DNA of 64,000 nt from Methanogenium marinum. Its GTDB lineage: Archaea > Halobacteriota > Methanomicrobia > Methanomicrobiales > Methanomicrobiaceae. The DNA lies in NCBI RefSeq assembly GCF_028912405.1, contig NZ_JAKELO010000002.1, positions 1,249,276-1,313,275 of the forward strand, written 5' to 3'. Shown here in pieces: positions 27,576 to 36,783 of this stretch. A model generated the notes under the pieces. That model did not search any database and was not told where the DNA came from. It saw only the letters and a program-made list of their open reading frames with translations. Each line of letters starts with the position of its first letter. Within the stretch, counting starts at the first letter, position 1. Both the position numbers and the translations under genes were made by a program.

Positions 27576-28790
27576 TTATGCGACCCCCAGGAGGATGCCG
27601 ATACCGTGGATGATACCACCATAGATGAATACCACCACGAAAAGCACCACAATAGCGGCAATGAGTTCTTTCCAGCCTTCGCGGAGCATGACCACAAAGG
27701 TAGCAACACACGGGAAGTAGATGGTGACGAGCACGACAGATGCGACCATCTGGTAGGTGGTCATAGGAATTGTCGAGAGCTGCGCGATTGCAAGGTCTTT
27801 TCGCAGGAATGCCGCAATGAGCGGCCCGACGGTCTCTTTGGGAACGCCAAACCAGGTGACAAAGACCGGTTCAAGCAGATTTGCAAGCCCCTGTATGACA
27901 CCCCCGAGATAGAGGAGGTTGACGACCAGTATGCCGAAAAGGACAAAGGGCACCGCCTCCTTTAGGAAGCCTTTGGTCCGGTTCCAGAGTTTCTTTGCGA
28001 CGTACTCTTTTACGGGCCAGTGGTAGCGAGGCACATCCACAAGGATCTCGGGATTTTCTCCCGGGATCACCTTGTTTAAGACAAAACCGAAGATGCAAAA
28101 ACCGACGATAAGACAAAGCATCACAATGCCCACCAAATCAGGGAGCACGCTCATCATGATACCTAGTTGCGCCCCGCAGGGAATGAAGAGGGCAAGGAGC
28201 GTCATCATGATGAACCGCTGTTTCTTCGTCTCCAGAATACGGGTGGCAGTCACCGCCGGCACATTGCACCCGAGGCCAAGAATGATGGGCACAATCGCAT
28301 AGCCGTGCAGCCCAATGCGGTGGAGCACCGAGTCCATGAGAACCGCGAGTCGCGGCAGGTACCCTGAGTCTTCCAGGAGGGTCATCATCAGATAGAAGAC
28401 GAGAACTGCCGGGAGCACCACACCAATCGAGACAAACAGTCCCGACGTAAGCATCCCAAATGCTTCAAAACAAGTATCTGCTGCAGGATTCCCCACGAAG
28501 AGGAAGTAGTGCCAACTCGCGGGGTCGGGCCAGACAGACTGCATCCACGGCAGCCAGAAGCCGTCAAAGAACTTTACCATGAACCCATCGGTCATGAGCG
28601 TGCCGGCAAACGAAGTGAAAACACTCCAGAATGCATAGAGTGCAGCGAAAGCCACCGGAATTCCGGTGAGTGGTTTGACCGTCAGGTCTCCCAGCACATC
28701 CCCAAGAGTATGTTTATACGTGCCATAGGTGACTGTCTGGCGGGTGATGGCATCCACCATCTCCCAGCGGGCGTCAGAAGAGAAGACCAT
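27576..28790 (-). CDS. feoB: FeoB membrane (permease) part, encoded separately
   Basis: 404 residues. It contains both Gate domains and the conserved LLEDSGYLPR...MDSVLHRIGLHG and GLGCNVPAVTATRILETKKQR segments of the Fe2+ transporter FeoB, but not the GTPase. The ATG at 28790 lies 4 bp after the stop of the G-domain gene with GGAGGGTG upstream, so translation is coupled. In most organisms the two are one protein of about 650-770 residues. The clean junction argues for a natural split rather than a frameshift. Confidence 0.88.
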   Translation of the reverse strand: MVFSSDARWEMVDAITRQTVTYGTYKHTLGDVLGDLTVKPLTGIPVAFAALYAFWSVFTSFAGTLMTDGFMVKFFDGFWLPWMQSVWPDPASWHYFLFVGNPAADTCFEAFGMLTSGLFVSIGVVLPAVLVFYLMMTLLEDSGYLPRLAVLMDSVLHRIGLHGYAIVPIILGLGCNVPAVTATRILETKKQRFIMMTLLALFIPCGAQLGIMMSVLPDLVGIVMLCLIVGFCIFGFVLNKVIPGENPEILVDVPRYHWPVKEYVAKKLWNRTKGFLKEAVPFVLFGILVVNLLYLGGVIQGLANLLEPVFVTWFGVPKETVGPLIAAFLRKDLAIAQLSTIPMTTYQMVASVVLVTIYFPCVATFVVMLREGWKELIAAIVVLFVVVFIYGGIIHGIGILLGVA

Positions 28791-28794
28791 GGCT

Positions 28795-29415
28795 TCAGCA
28801 CCCTCCACAGCCACCACAGCCACGGACGGATTCACGTTCCTGCTCTTCGCCCCGCAGACGCTGTGCGATGGCGCCAATGTCCGCAACCTTCGCTTTCCTG
28901 AGCATCTCTGCAAGGTCACGGACTCCTTCGCCACTCGTTGCGGTTGTTGAGACCACGGGGACACCGAGAATACGCTGGAGTTCAGCAATGTCGACGGTGA
29001 TCTTCTTTTCATGGGCGGCGTCCATCATATTGACCGCCACGATACAGGGCATGCCACGCTCCATCACTTCAAGGGCGACGTAGAGACCCCGATCAGTTTT
29101 GGTGGCGTCAAGCACAATCATCACAGTCGCATCCGGAGAATCCCGGAGCATCCGAACGGCGACCTCTTCTGCTGCATCCCGTGGTTCAAGAGAATAGGTG
29201 CCGGGCACATCGATTATTGTATAGGTATGCCCACCCTCGATGAAGGTGCCACTCGTGAAGTCAACCGTTGTGCCGGGATAGTTGGATACAATGGCATTTG
29301 CGCCGGTCATCCGGTTAAATAGTGCACTTTTGCCCACATTCGGGTTGCCGAGCATCAGGACTGTTGTCCCTTTCTCCGGAAGATCTGCATTTCCCTTTGC
29401 TTTTTCCTCTGTCAT
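28795..29415 (-). CDS. feoB: FeoB GTPase domain as separate protein with Cys-rich tail
   Basis: 206 residues. G1 is GNPNVGKS, switch region YPGTTVD, G3 DVPGTYS and G4 NMMD, as in the FeoB N-terminal GTPase that controls Fe2+ uptake. After the helical part the protein ends in RGCGGCGGC and a stop. The tail, with three Cys, could bind iron or an iron-sulfur cluster and act like the separate regulator FeoC; that is inference. The start overlaps the end of the upstream feoA by 4 bp. Confidence 0.9.
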   Translation of the reverse strand: MTEEKAKGNADLPEKGTTVLMLGNPNVGKSALFNRMTGANAIVSNYPGTTVDFTSGTFIEGGHTYTIIDVPGTYSLEPRDAAEEVAVRMLRDSPDATVMIVLDATKTDRGLYVALEVMERGMPCIVAVNMMDAAHEKKITVDIAELQRILGVPVVSTTATSGEGVRDLAEMLRKAKVADIGAIAQRLRGEEQERESVRGCGGCGGC

Positions 29416-29642
29416 GCATCCGTCCCGGTCTCAACCACAATCAGTTCGGCTGTCTCAAGCCCCATTGCAATCTCCAACTCGCCGAGGAGAACAACCACCG
29501 GTCCCTTGATAGGTTGTTTCGTGACCATCTTCAGTTCCTTGCCAATCCGGAGCCCCATGCAGTTCAGGTCATGCGCTGAAGTCCGGATCTCCCGGACGAC
29601 TGCCCTCTCACCAAAAGGCAAATCAGAGAGTTTTATCAGCAT
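29412..29642 (-). CDS. feoA: FeoA-family protein (second copy)
   Basis: 76 residues with an SH3-like fold. It has the typical LSDLPFGERAVVREI start and the MGLRIGKELKMV core. FeoA proteins assist FeoB in ferrous iron uptake. The ATG at 29642 overlaps the stop of the preceding feoA, and its own end overlaps the GTPase gene, so the four feo genes are tightly coupled. Confidence 0.88.
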   Translation of the reverse strand: MLIKLSDLPFGERAVVREIRTSAHDLNCMGLRIGKELKMVTKQPIKGPVVVLLGELEIAMGLETAELIVVETGTDA

Positions 29643-29863
29643 TATTCCACCTGTACAATCTGTATATGATGAGCCATGCAGCGCCCAAGGGCTACGGTGT
29701 TCCCCCTGAACTCCACTGCAATCGGCCCGCACGATGATGATACCATAGTTAGCGTGCATCCCTCCGCAATACCCCGCAGGGCAAGTTTTTGTTGGAGACG
29801 GCGTCCGCCCACAATCCCGGTGACACGTCCACGTTCACCAGGATGTAACTCATTCAGGATCAT
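29642..29863 (-). CDS. feoA: FeoA-family protein (first copy)
   Basis: 73 residues; LNELHPGERGRVTGI, then LALRGIAEGCTLTMV, as in FeoA. It is the first gene of the feo operon. The Met at 29863 fits the domain start; an ATG at 29908 in frame would add 15 residues, and neither has a strong ribosome site. Two divergent FeoA copies may form a heteromeric regulator of the split FeoB. Confidence 0.85.
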   Translation of the reverse strand: MILNELHPGERGRVTGIVGGRRLQQKLALRGIAEGCTLTMVSSSCGPIAVEFRGNTVALGRCMAHHIQIVQVE

Positions 29864-29968
29864 AACTGTCTGATATACGTTCTGTGGTTCGGTTGGTATC
29901 AATAGCATCCAAAAGAAATTCGGTTTTTTTCAGGAACACCGGATATGTTCGGAAATTTAACAGAAAAC

Positions 29969-29981
29969 CGAAATATTCGGG
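29969..29981. promoter_or_regulatory. Palindrome in the feo / CGGC-gene divergent promoter
   Basis: CCGAA-ATA-TTCGG is a perfect inverted repeat. TTCGG recurs at 29889, 29920 and 29949 in the same 203-bp spacer. A plausible site for the DtxR-type regulator encoded at the end of the feo operon. Confidence 0.45.
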
Positions 29982-30066
29982 ACGTAAACGCATTAAACCT
30001 GACATTCACTGCCAAAAAGAGCCAGAATATTTATGCAGGCGCACACCACAGATTCCATGATTAACC

Positions 30067-30396
30067 ATGAATGTCGGCATCATCCGCTGCCTCATGACAG
30101 AAGACATCTGCCCGGGGACAACGGACTTTAAAATAACTGCAGAAGGGAAAGGCGCCTTTGAAGAAACCGGCCCTGTCAATATTGTCGGGTTTGTCACATG
30201 TGGCGGCTGCCCGGGAAAACGAGCCATCCCACGGGCAAAAATGCTTGTCGAACGAGGTGCTGAGGCAATTGTCTTCGCGTCCTGCATCTCAAAGGGTAAC
30301 CCCATCGGATATCCCTGCCCACATTATGCAAACATGCGGGACGCTGTGGCGAAGGCAATCGGCCCGGATATCAAAATTATCGAGTGGACACACTGA
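30067..30396 (+). CDS. CGGC-domain metal-binding protein
   Basis: 109 residues of the CGGC family, named for the motif seen here in FVTCGGCPGKR. Further Cys residues (RCLMTEDICPG, ASCISKG, GYPCPHY) complete a likely metal site. The family is predicted to bind a metal and is frequent in methanogens; its function is unknown. A TATA-like GAATATTTATG lies near 30027. Divergent transcription from the feo operon suggests shared iron control. Confidence 0.85.
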   Translation: MNVGIIRCLMTEDICPGTTDFKITAEGKGAFEETGPVNIVGFVTCGGCPGKRAIPRAKMLVERGAEAIVFASCISKGNPIGYPCPHYANMRDAVAKAIGPDIKIIEWTH

Positions 30397-30540
30397 ACAC
30401 CTGAAAAAGAACAGGCGTAACAGAGAAGAGAGTCATCCGACCTCCGGGCTGAACGAAACAGCTCTTTTTCTACCGAACATACCCTCCCATTCTTCCACCC
30501 GCCCCAATACATTTGAACACCCACTGCCTATCCCCCGTTA

Positions 30541-31110
30541 ATGTTGCCCAACACTTTCCCTTGTGAACTCATAAACTGGGAAAACTCCTGTGCACTTGCA
30601 AAACAACTGGCAATCACCAGCCGTGATTCCGGTTACCAGCCGGACATCATCGTCGCCATCGGGTGGGGCGGATATGTACCGGCACGGGTGGTCTGCGACT
30701 ATCTTCTGCATGAGATGCTCACCAGCATAAAAATCAAGCACTGGGGAGTGGCGGGCGTTGAGAAATCGAAGACCATCATCCGGTTCCCGCTCGCAGTCGA
30801 TGTGAAAGGGGCACACCTGCTGGTGATCGATGATGTCACAGATACGGGGGACACGCTCACAGAAGCCATCTTCTACCTCCGACGATGTGGTGCCACCGAG
30901 ATCAGGGCGGCCGTCCTACAGCACAAGGACACACCAGGGTTTCTGCCGGACTACTATGCAGAGAATGTTGTAGAGTGGCGCTGCACCATATACTCGCGGG
31001 CGGTTTATGAGAGAATTTCCGGATTTATGCTCCGTGTGCTTATAATAGGCTCTGCCACAGCGAAAGACATTATTACGGCCCTCACAGAGCTTTTCAGTAT
31101 ATCACCATAG
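30541..31110 (+). CDS. Phosphoribosyltransferase
   Basis: 189 residues of the type I PRTase family. The PRPP-binding loop is VIDDVTDTGDTL (near residues 100-111), and IIVAIGWGGYVPAR is the N-terminal PPi loop. The nearest named class is hypoxanthine/xanthine-guanine PRTase, but base specificity cannot be read. Confidence 0.85.
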   Translation: MLPNTFPCELINWENSCALAKQLAITSRDSGYQPDIIVAIGWGGYVPARVVCDYLLHEMLTSIKIKHWGVAGVEKSKTIIRFPLAVDVKGAHLLVIDDVTDTGDTLTEAIFYLRRCGATEIRAAVLQHKDTPGFLPDYYAENVVEWRCTIYSRAVYERISGFMLRVLIIGSATAKDIITALTELFSISP

Positions 31111-31336
31111 ATGCCGAAATATTTTCATAAATCTGCTCCAGCCTCATAATGCGAGGCGAAGCAGAGATAAGAGATGGTGTGCTGCAAAAGAGTGGCCGAC
31201 CATTCTTCTCCGGAACTCAGGAACTCTGGAACCCTCCATAAACGCAAAATTCAAAATCGTAAGGTTAAGCATGAAATGTATCATTGTTATTCAAAATGGA
31301 TCGCCGGCCTGGCTGGCATCTGTTCACGGAGCAATA

Positions 31337-31777
31337 ATGAACGCAGCAGAAGTACACCCCATAGGCATTGTCAGATCCCCTTACCAGAACCGCGGTGACG
31401 CCCCACGGCAGGGGAGGTTCACCCCCGATACTGAGATGGATATTGAAATATTTGAAGACTACAAGGATGGCATCGGTGATTTTGCCGGCATCAGCCATCT
31501 CTTTGTCCTCCTCTGGTTTGACCGCTCCTCACGGACCACCCTCTCGGCACGCCCTTCATGGGCAAAGGGAATCCGGCCAGTCTTTTCCACCAGGTCTCCG
31601 GACCGTCCCAACCCAATCGGCCTTGACATCGGAAAAATCATCAGCATCACCGGCAGGACCATTCGGGTGGCAGGGCTCGATGCCCTTGACGGGACGCCCG
31701 TCCTTGATATCAAACCCTATGCCCCATCCATTGACGCCATCACAGACGCTTCAGAACCATTCCAATCCTCCCCATGA
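31337..31777 (+). CDS. trmO: tRNA t6A37 methyltransferase TrmO family
   Basis: 146 residues of the TrmO/UPF0066 family, which adds a methyl group to t6A37 of some tRNAs with SAM. Signature blocks: IGIVRSPYQNRGDAPRQGRF, HLFVLLWFDRS and the SPDRPNPIGL motif. The start at 31337 follows GGAG and matches the family N-terminus; 22 extra in-frame codons upstream are not supported. Confidence 0.88.
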   Translation: MNAAEVHPIGIVRSPYQNRGDAPRQGRFTPDTEMDIEIFEDYKDGIGDFAGISHLFVLLWFDRSSRTTLSARPSWAKGIRPVFSTRSPDRPNPIGLDIGKIISITGRTIRVAGLDALDGTPVLDIKPYAPSIDAITDASEPFQSSP

Positions 31778-31916
31778 TGCACACAGCCCGGGCAGCATAA
31801 ACGCCCAAATCATTCTCTGATTACAGAAAAAAAGAGAACATCAGAATTACCACAAGGATAAATCACAACCCCCACCAAAGTCCAAAAACAAGAATGCCCA
31901 TAACCCCTGGAAATCC

Positions 31917-32870
31917 ATGATCACATTTCTCCAGGAGACTGCCCTCCTTGCACTCAGCCTTCTCTCCCGCACCATCCCCATGATGGTAGCAGGGGTCTTT
32001 GTAGCAGAGCTCATCATGGCATTCAATGCGACCGCCCGGATATCCCGCATCTCAAAACCACTCACCGTCTGGACGAGCCTCCACAACGAATGCGGCATCT
32101 CATTCATGATGGCCTTTGTTTCACCCAAAGCGGCAAACACAATGCTTGCTAAATATCACCGGGATGGAATTATCACCCGCCGTGAAATGGTAATCGCTGC
32201 CCTGATGAACTCATTTCCCAATGTTATGATGCACTGGCGCACCCTTTTGCCAGTGTATATCCCCTTCCTGGGCCTTACCGGCCTCTTCTATTTTCTCATC
32301 CTGGTTTTCGTTGGCATCATCAAGACCGTCATCGTCATGATCGTCGGGAGAAAAATACTCCCTACCCCTGATGAAACAAAGAAAAATACACCCGAAGAGC
32401 CTCCCCGTCCGAAATGGAAAGAAGGTACAGAGACAGCCCTAATGGCGTCTGTCGCCCCCCTGCGCCAGATTCTTCTCATCAGTGTGCCCACGATTGTGAT
32501 CGTGGCCGCCCTTATCAACCTTGGTGTGTTCGATACGGTGGCAGACGTGATGCAGGGCTTTGGGTCCTGGTTTCCTGTCCCTGCAGCAGGTTTTGCGATC
32601 ATCGCCGCACAATTCGGTTCTTTCATCGCAGGCGCAAGTGTCGCATCAACCCTCCTTGCCGCAGGGACACTCTCACCACAGGAAATCCTCATTACACTTC
32701 TTGTGGGAAATATTCTCACCAGTGCCACCCGGGGCATCCGCTGGTATGGCACCTCCTATGCAGCAATATTCGGGCCACGCACAGGTGCAATAATTCAGGG
32801 CCTTTCCACCGGCCTCCGGGTCACCATCATGATCGGTGTCGTAGCCATTCTCTCCTTTTTGTGGTCCTGA
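31917..32870 (+). CDS. Nucleoside-recognition (Gate) domain membrane protein
   Basis: 317 residues with about eight membrane segments and two Gate/nucleoside-recognition-type repeats. It resembles archaeal permease-like proteins related to the core of FeoB and nucleoside transporters (HNECGISFMMAFVSP; FGSFIAGASVASTLL). The transported solute is unknown. A Lys/Glu/Pro-rich loop (about 140-165) links the halves. Confidence 0.7.
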   Translation: MITFLQETALLALSLLSRTIPMMVAGVFVAELIMAFNATARISRISKPLTVWTSLHNECGISFMMAFVSPKAANTMLAKYHRDGIITRREMVIAALMNSFPNVMMHWRTLLPVYIPFLGLTGLFYFLILVFVGIIKTVIVMIVGRKILPTPDETKKNTPEEPPRPKWKEGTETALMASVAPLRQILLISVPTIVIVAALINLGVFDTVADVMQGFGSWFPVPAAGFAIIAAQFGSFIAGASVASTLLAAGTLSPQEILITLLVGNILTSATRGIRWYGTSYAAIFGPRTGAIIQGLSTGLRVTIMIGVVAILSFLWS

Positions 32871-32967
32871 AAGAGAGATTTGGCTCTTTTTTTGTTACAC
32901 AACTACTCAATGGACAGAAAAACACCCGGCAAACATTTTTTGCCATTCCAGTGACAATGACGGGACT

Positions 32968-33207
32968 ATGCCATATGAACAGACAGAAGAACTCCCGGGA
33001 CGGGTGAAACTGCACCTTCCGCTGCACGCACAGGAAATTTATCTGGCTGCATTTGACAATGCATGGAAGGAGTATGCAGACCCTGAAAAACGCCACGGAA
33101 AAGAGACCAGAGAAGAAACCGCCCACCGTGTCGCCTGGGCAGCGGTTAAACGGCGATACAGAAAGAATCCACGAAACGGCATGTGGGAGGAAAAAACAGC
33201 GGGATAA
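32968..33207 (+). CDS. chaB: ChaB-family protein
   Basis: 79 residues; LPLHAQEIYLAAFDNAWKEY and AHRVAWAAVKRRY are the ChaB signature. ChaB was named as a regulator of a cation transporter, but its biochemical role is uncertain. The gene is free-standing. Confidence 0.88.
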   Translation: MPYEQTEELPGRVKLHLPLHAQEIYLAAFDNAWKEYADPEKRHGKETREETAHRVAWAAVKRRYRKNPRNGMWEEKTAG

Positions 33208-33420
33208 AGAGCAGACCGGAAACCCGGCGCGAAACAGATCATGCAGAAAGAGAACATATGTCTTCACAGCAGTAGCAAATGCATCATCTACGTTGCCTAA
33301 CTACTTTGGGGATGCCAAGAAATTCAGAAAAAAAGGATGCCCGTTACTGCCCCGCCATTTGCTGACAGTACCACGGCCTATTCAATACGTAAACGAGCCC
33401 GAATAATAAATATTTTCGAA

Positions 33421-33825
33421 TTACTCGTCTTCAGGAATGGCTTTATTCATCACCCGGAATGATGCACCAAGGATGCCCGTCTTGCCGATGAGCCCTGCAA
33501 TGCTGATGATATCCCGGATCTGCTCACGGGTGGCACCTTCTTTGAGGGCTGCACGGATATGCACCTTCAGGCAGGCATCTGCACCAACGGCAGCTGCTGC
33601 AGAAACAGCGGCAAGCTCTACAGTTTTACGGTCCATCGATGTAGGATTAAACGTATATAAATCACCGAGTCCGTTGAATACAAAGGAGTCAGGCCGTTCC
33701 CTGAGGATTGGCAGGATAAAGGGGACAACTCCGAGAGTCTGCTTAAAATCATCCATGATGCCGTCGCACACGTCTTCTTTGCCCACAAGGAACTCATCAA
33801 TCGTTGTCTGTGTCTCTCGATTCAT
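33421..33825 (-). CDS. Carboxymuconolactone decarboxylase-family (AhpD-like) protein
   Basis: 134 residues. The core GADACLKVHIRAALKEGATREQI has one Cys rather than the CxxC of true AhpD, so peroxidase activity is doubtful. It is the intact paralogue of the frameshifted gene at 15773-16182. The reaction is unknown. Confidence 0.85.
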   Translation of the reverse strand: MNRETQTTIDEFLVGKEDVCDGIMDDFKQTLGVVPFILPILRERPDSFVFNGLGDLYTFNPTSMDRKTVELAAVSAAAAVGADACLKVHIRAALKEGATREQIRDIISIAGLIGKTGILGASFRVMNKAIPEDE

Positions 33826-34116
33826 ATGATATCATATACCGTTTTGTCATACTTTACCATAGATGCAACCACCAGGGCAATCCCTAATCCGCTTCTTTCA
33901 TCCCCGTCACTCCGTGTATCTGATCGGCAGTATCCCTTTTAAAACAGGATAAACCAACCCGGTTTCCTGAAAAAAAAGGAGCGATGAACGAATCAAAAAA
34001 CGATTGCCCATATTCGTAAATCAGCAGAACTGACACCTGAATCAGAATAGATAAGAATCCGGGCAGTCTTTTCAGTCATGAAAAGTTCCATCCTTCTGCA
34101 GGACAGAGAAATAGGT

Positions 34117-34446
34117 ATGGCAGTTAACGCATGGCTCTCCCTTCTTGTGGCAGGCGTCATGGAGACAGGATGGGCAATAGGCCTCAAATATACCGAGGGG
34201 TTCTCACGTCTTGTGCCATCTGTTATCACCATAGCCCTGATGGCGGGCAGTTTTTATTTCCTCTCAAAATCACTCAGTGACCTCCCCATCGGCACCGCTT
34301 ACGCTGTCTGGACGGGAATCGGTGCGGTGGGAACCGTCATATTAGGTATGTATCTCTTCGGTGAGTCACGGGATCTGCTGCGGATACTCTGCCTGCTCCT
34401 GATAATCTCAGGGATTGTCGGGCTGAAAATGGTCAGTGCAGATTAA
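34117..34446 (+). CDS. SMR-family multidrug efflux protein (SugE-like)
   Basis: 109 residues, four membrane helices. The essential Glu lies in GVMETGWAIGLKY and the GTAYAVWTGIGAVGT block identifies the small multidrug resistance family; details fit the SugE/Gdx guanidinium exporters better than EmrE. The start at 34117 fits the family length; the frame opens at 34078. Confidence 0.88.
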   Translation: MAVNAWLSLLVAGVMETGWAIGLKYTEGFSRLVPSVITIALMAGSFYFLSKSLSDLPIGTAYAVWTGIGAVGTVILGMYLFGESRDLLRILCLLLIISGIVGLKMVSAD

Positions 34447-34649
34447 GAACAGGAAACAAAGGAAGAACAAAAGGGAACCTCTGCTGCGGGCACCCTCACC
34501 ACTTATTCTTCTCCTCAGAGCCGTCCCGAAAGAGTGATCCATTAAACACAATCGGCTGCATGAAATACAATACCATCCGCGGAAGAGTGATCACCGATTT
34601 CAGAAACAGGGAACCACATTTTATCGGAATATCCATGCCCCGGATAATA

Positions 34650-34931
34650 TCACCCCCTCAGCTCTGTATATCGCAGATATTCGCTATACAGGGCATCCTC
34701 ATACGCCCCAACCTTCTTTGTCGGGACATAGTTTGTTGCCTTCACCGCCGTAAGGAGGGCTTCTTTCACCTGCACAGGACCGGAGAAGTCCATCTCTGCC
34801 ACTTGCCTCAGGATCTGATCAAGCCCTTTGATACCAACCGTTTTGCCATCCACCATAATCTGCTGCACATCACCTGCCTTCGGGACCATCCCGCCACAGA
34901 CTTTACAGTACTCCCCTTCTTCATCCGCCAT
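34650..34931 (-). CDS. Small CxxC protein of a methanogen-specific family
   Basis: 93 residues with CKVCGG near the N-terminus, a central IMVDGKTVGIKGLDQIL block and a Tyr-rich end. Related small proteins are widespread in methanogens and I believe are sometimes labelled NAC-family transcription factors in databases. The real function is unknown. It lies in line with the cupin gene upstream (55 bp gap). Confidence 0.6.
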   Translation of the reverse strand: MADEEGEYCKVCGGMVPKAGDVQQIMVDGKTVGIKGLDQILRQVAEMDFSGPVQVKEALLTAVKATNYVPTKKVGAYEDALYSEYLRYTELRG

Positions 34932-34986
34932 TTATTTAATCACCTCGTTCTCCACCCGGAAATCCATCCTGCTAAAACCCTCTAAT

Positions 34987-35322
34987 CTACGCACGGATCA
35001 TCACGAGCATCATCTTAAACCGCGTGACCGCAGAGAGGGCATGTGGTGCATTCGCCGGGAAAATGATGGTATCCCCCGCGTTCATCATATGCGTCTCCCC
35101 GGAGAGCCATACTTCACACTCACCATCAAGAATAGTGACCACCGCGTCATAGGGGGCAGTATGTTCACTCAGCCCTTCATCTTCATCAAACGAAAAGAGC
35201 GTAATTGTTCCCACCGGTTTATTCACGATCATCCGACTTGCAACCGCACCTTCCTGATACTCTACAAGGTCTGCGAGATGCAGGACCTTCCCTTTTAATT
35301 CATCCCGGTTATTTTCAGTCAA
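34987..35322 (-). CDS. Cupin-domain protein
   Basis: 111 residues. Single cupin barrel: EHTAPYDAVVTILDGE (metal ligands His, Glu) and AGDTIIFPANAPHAL (His). The metal and substrate are unknown. A TTG at 35322 is chosen because AGGTGAT lies just upstream; the frame continues to 35379 without a ribosome site. Confidence 0.8.
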   Translation of the reverse strand: MTENNRDELKGKVLHLADLVEYQEGAVASRMIVNKPVGTITLFSFDEDEGLSEHTAPYDAVVTILDGECEVWLSGETHMMNAGDTIIFPANAPHALSAVTRFKMMLVMIRA

Positions 35323-35463
35323 AAAAATCACCTGTCGTATGCCGTATGCATACAGTGCAATACCCGATATTTGGATCATACCTGCAATAAAAGATGTGTG
35401 GCATGGGAAACAACAGAATAATCCTCCATCCTGTCACGTCCTGTCCAAACGCGTTCAACTCTA

Positions 35464-36159
35464 TCAGGCATGCAGATACTGCGAGAAGCGATAGAAAATG
35501 AACCAGAAGACTACGGTAAAAGCCAGCACCGGAATGAAGAGATTTCCTGCCGGAACATGATACACATACCCCCCTGCAATAACCAACGCCGCCATGCATA
35601 CCAGAAATTTCGCATACAAAACCGGCCGCCGGTCGCCATAATCGCCAGTATTTATTGCACCATTTAGATGGAGGGAAGAAAACGGCATGAAGGGGTTGAG
35701 ACCAGTGACAGTACAGCAGTCCTCAGCCAGATGGAGAAATCCCCCACAGAGAATGCCTGCATACAATAAGTAAAGAGCATCTGACCACCAGCCTCCATCA
35801 ACAAGGATAATACCCGTAAGTCCCCCTATGACACATACAGCGACAAATACACCAAATATGGTATGGAGAGAATGTCGGTGTCGCCGGTTAAACCGCAATC
35901 CCATCAGCCGGTAGATGACCCGCACGACGGATATGATAACGATGCTAATACCAGAGAAGAGAAGGCCTCTGCAATTCCTTGGATGCAACCCCTTTGTGGC
36001 GGCAACATCCGCATCAGGCAGACGACTGCCACCATAGACTCCCACCATAAAAAAGACACATCCCCAGAGGCATTCCACGGTGAGATCTACCGCTAAAAAA
36101 GGGGAAATACAGAGGAGTGCGGTTGCCATTGAGAGGACAACATGATCGTCTCCCCTCAC
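35464..36159 (-). CDS. YdjM-like membrane-bound metal-dependent hydrolase
   Basis: 231 residues with four to five membrane segments. The family pattern is present: DDH near the start, SRLPDADVA, RRHRHSLHT, and GFLHLAEDCCTVTG, whose His and Asp residues would bind metal. Members are annotated as metal-dependent hydrolases, some LexA-regulated; the substrate is unknown. The GTG at 36159 is supported by family similarity only. Confidence 0.75.
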   Translation of the reverse strand: MRGDDHVVLSMATALLCISPFLAVDLTVECLWGCVFFMVGVYGGSRLPDADVAATKGLHPRNCRGLLFSGISIVIISVVRVIYRLMGLRFNRRHRHSLHTIFGVFVAVCVIGGLTGIILVDGGWWSDALYLLYAGILCGGFLHLAEDCCTVTGLNPFMPFSSLHLNGAINTGDYGDRRPVLYAKFLVCMAALVIAGGYVYHVPAGNLFIPVLAFTVVFWFIFYRFSQYLHA

Positions 36160-36426
36160 CTCACAATCACCAAAGACCTACCCACAACCACACCTATGCC
36201 TATCGAAAGCAGAGGAAAGCCCGCCCGTGCGGGCCCACACCAAGGAATGCAGGAAAGGTACATTGCACTATGATTGACACTATTCTGGTATAAAGAAGAG
36301 GACTGCGGCCCGAAACTGTATTTCCCACCATTTCCAGTGGATATCACATCATATCGCTCCCGCTAAACTGTACGAGACAATACCTCACCATATCCATTAT
36401 AAAAAGGTGGGATTCTGTGCCAAAAC

Positions 36427-36765
36427 TCAGAGCATCTGCGTTCCTTTTGTGGGTTTTGGCACCTTCACGACGAGGACACGGAAGAGGGCGTCACTCCGGT
36501 TGAACCAGCGGTGAGGAATCTTTGCCGGACTCTCAACAAGCATGTCTTTTCCCACCTCTTCCTCCTCATCGCCGATCTCAACGACCCCTGTTCCTTCAAG
36601 GACATAGAAGAAAACATCAACCGGTGTGATGTGTTTTTTGAGTTCCTCACCGGGCTGCAGACTGATGACAACCGCCACCGCATGTTCAGTGTCATATGCC
36701 ATACGGACGTCCACATTGTGGGGATTTTTACCCACCGGGAGGCTTGCTATTTCGGTGATCTTCAT
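36427..36765 (-). CDS. Cupin-domain protein behind a palindromic promoter
   Basis: 112 residues. A cupin barrel: HITPVDVFFYVLEGTGVVEIGDEE and ESPAKIPHRWFNRSD. It may bind a metal through His/Glu/His. No ribosome site precedes ATG 36765, and a TATA-like TTTATTAT is centred about 27 bp upstream, so the transcript may be leaderless. A palindrome lies between the two (36767-36783). Confidence 0.8.
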   Translation of the reverse strand: MKITEIASLPVGKNPHNVDVRMAYDTEHAVAVVISLQPGEELKKHITPVDVFFYVLEGTGVVEIGDEEEEVGKDMLVESPAKIPHRWFNRSDALFRVLVVKVPKPTKGTQML

Positions 36766-36766
36766 A

Positions 36767-36783
36767 CGGCTCAAAACGAGCCG
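36767..36783. promoter_or_regulatory. Palindrome between TATA box and start of the cupin gene
   Basis: CGGCTC-AAAAC-GAGCCG, perfect 6-bp arms. It ends one base before the ATG and starts about 5 bp after the TATA-like element at 36788-36796. A repressor bound here would block initiation. Confidence 0.5.

Noticed and set aside
28790..29012. Long upstream frame of the FeoB permease part
   Set aside because: This stretch lies over the GTPase gene in another frame; permease similarity begins at MVFSSDARWEM, at ATG 28790.
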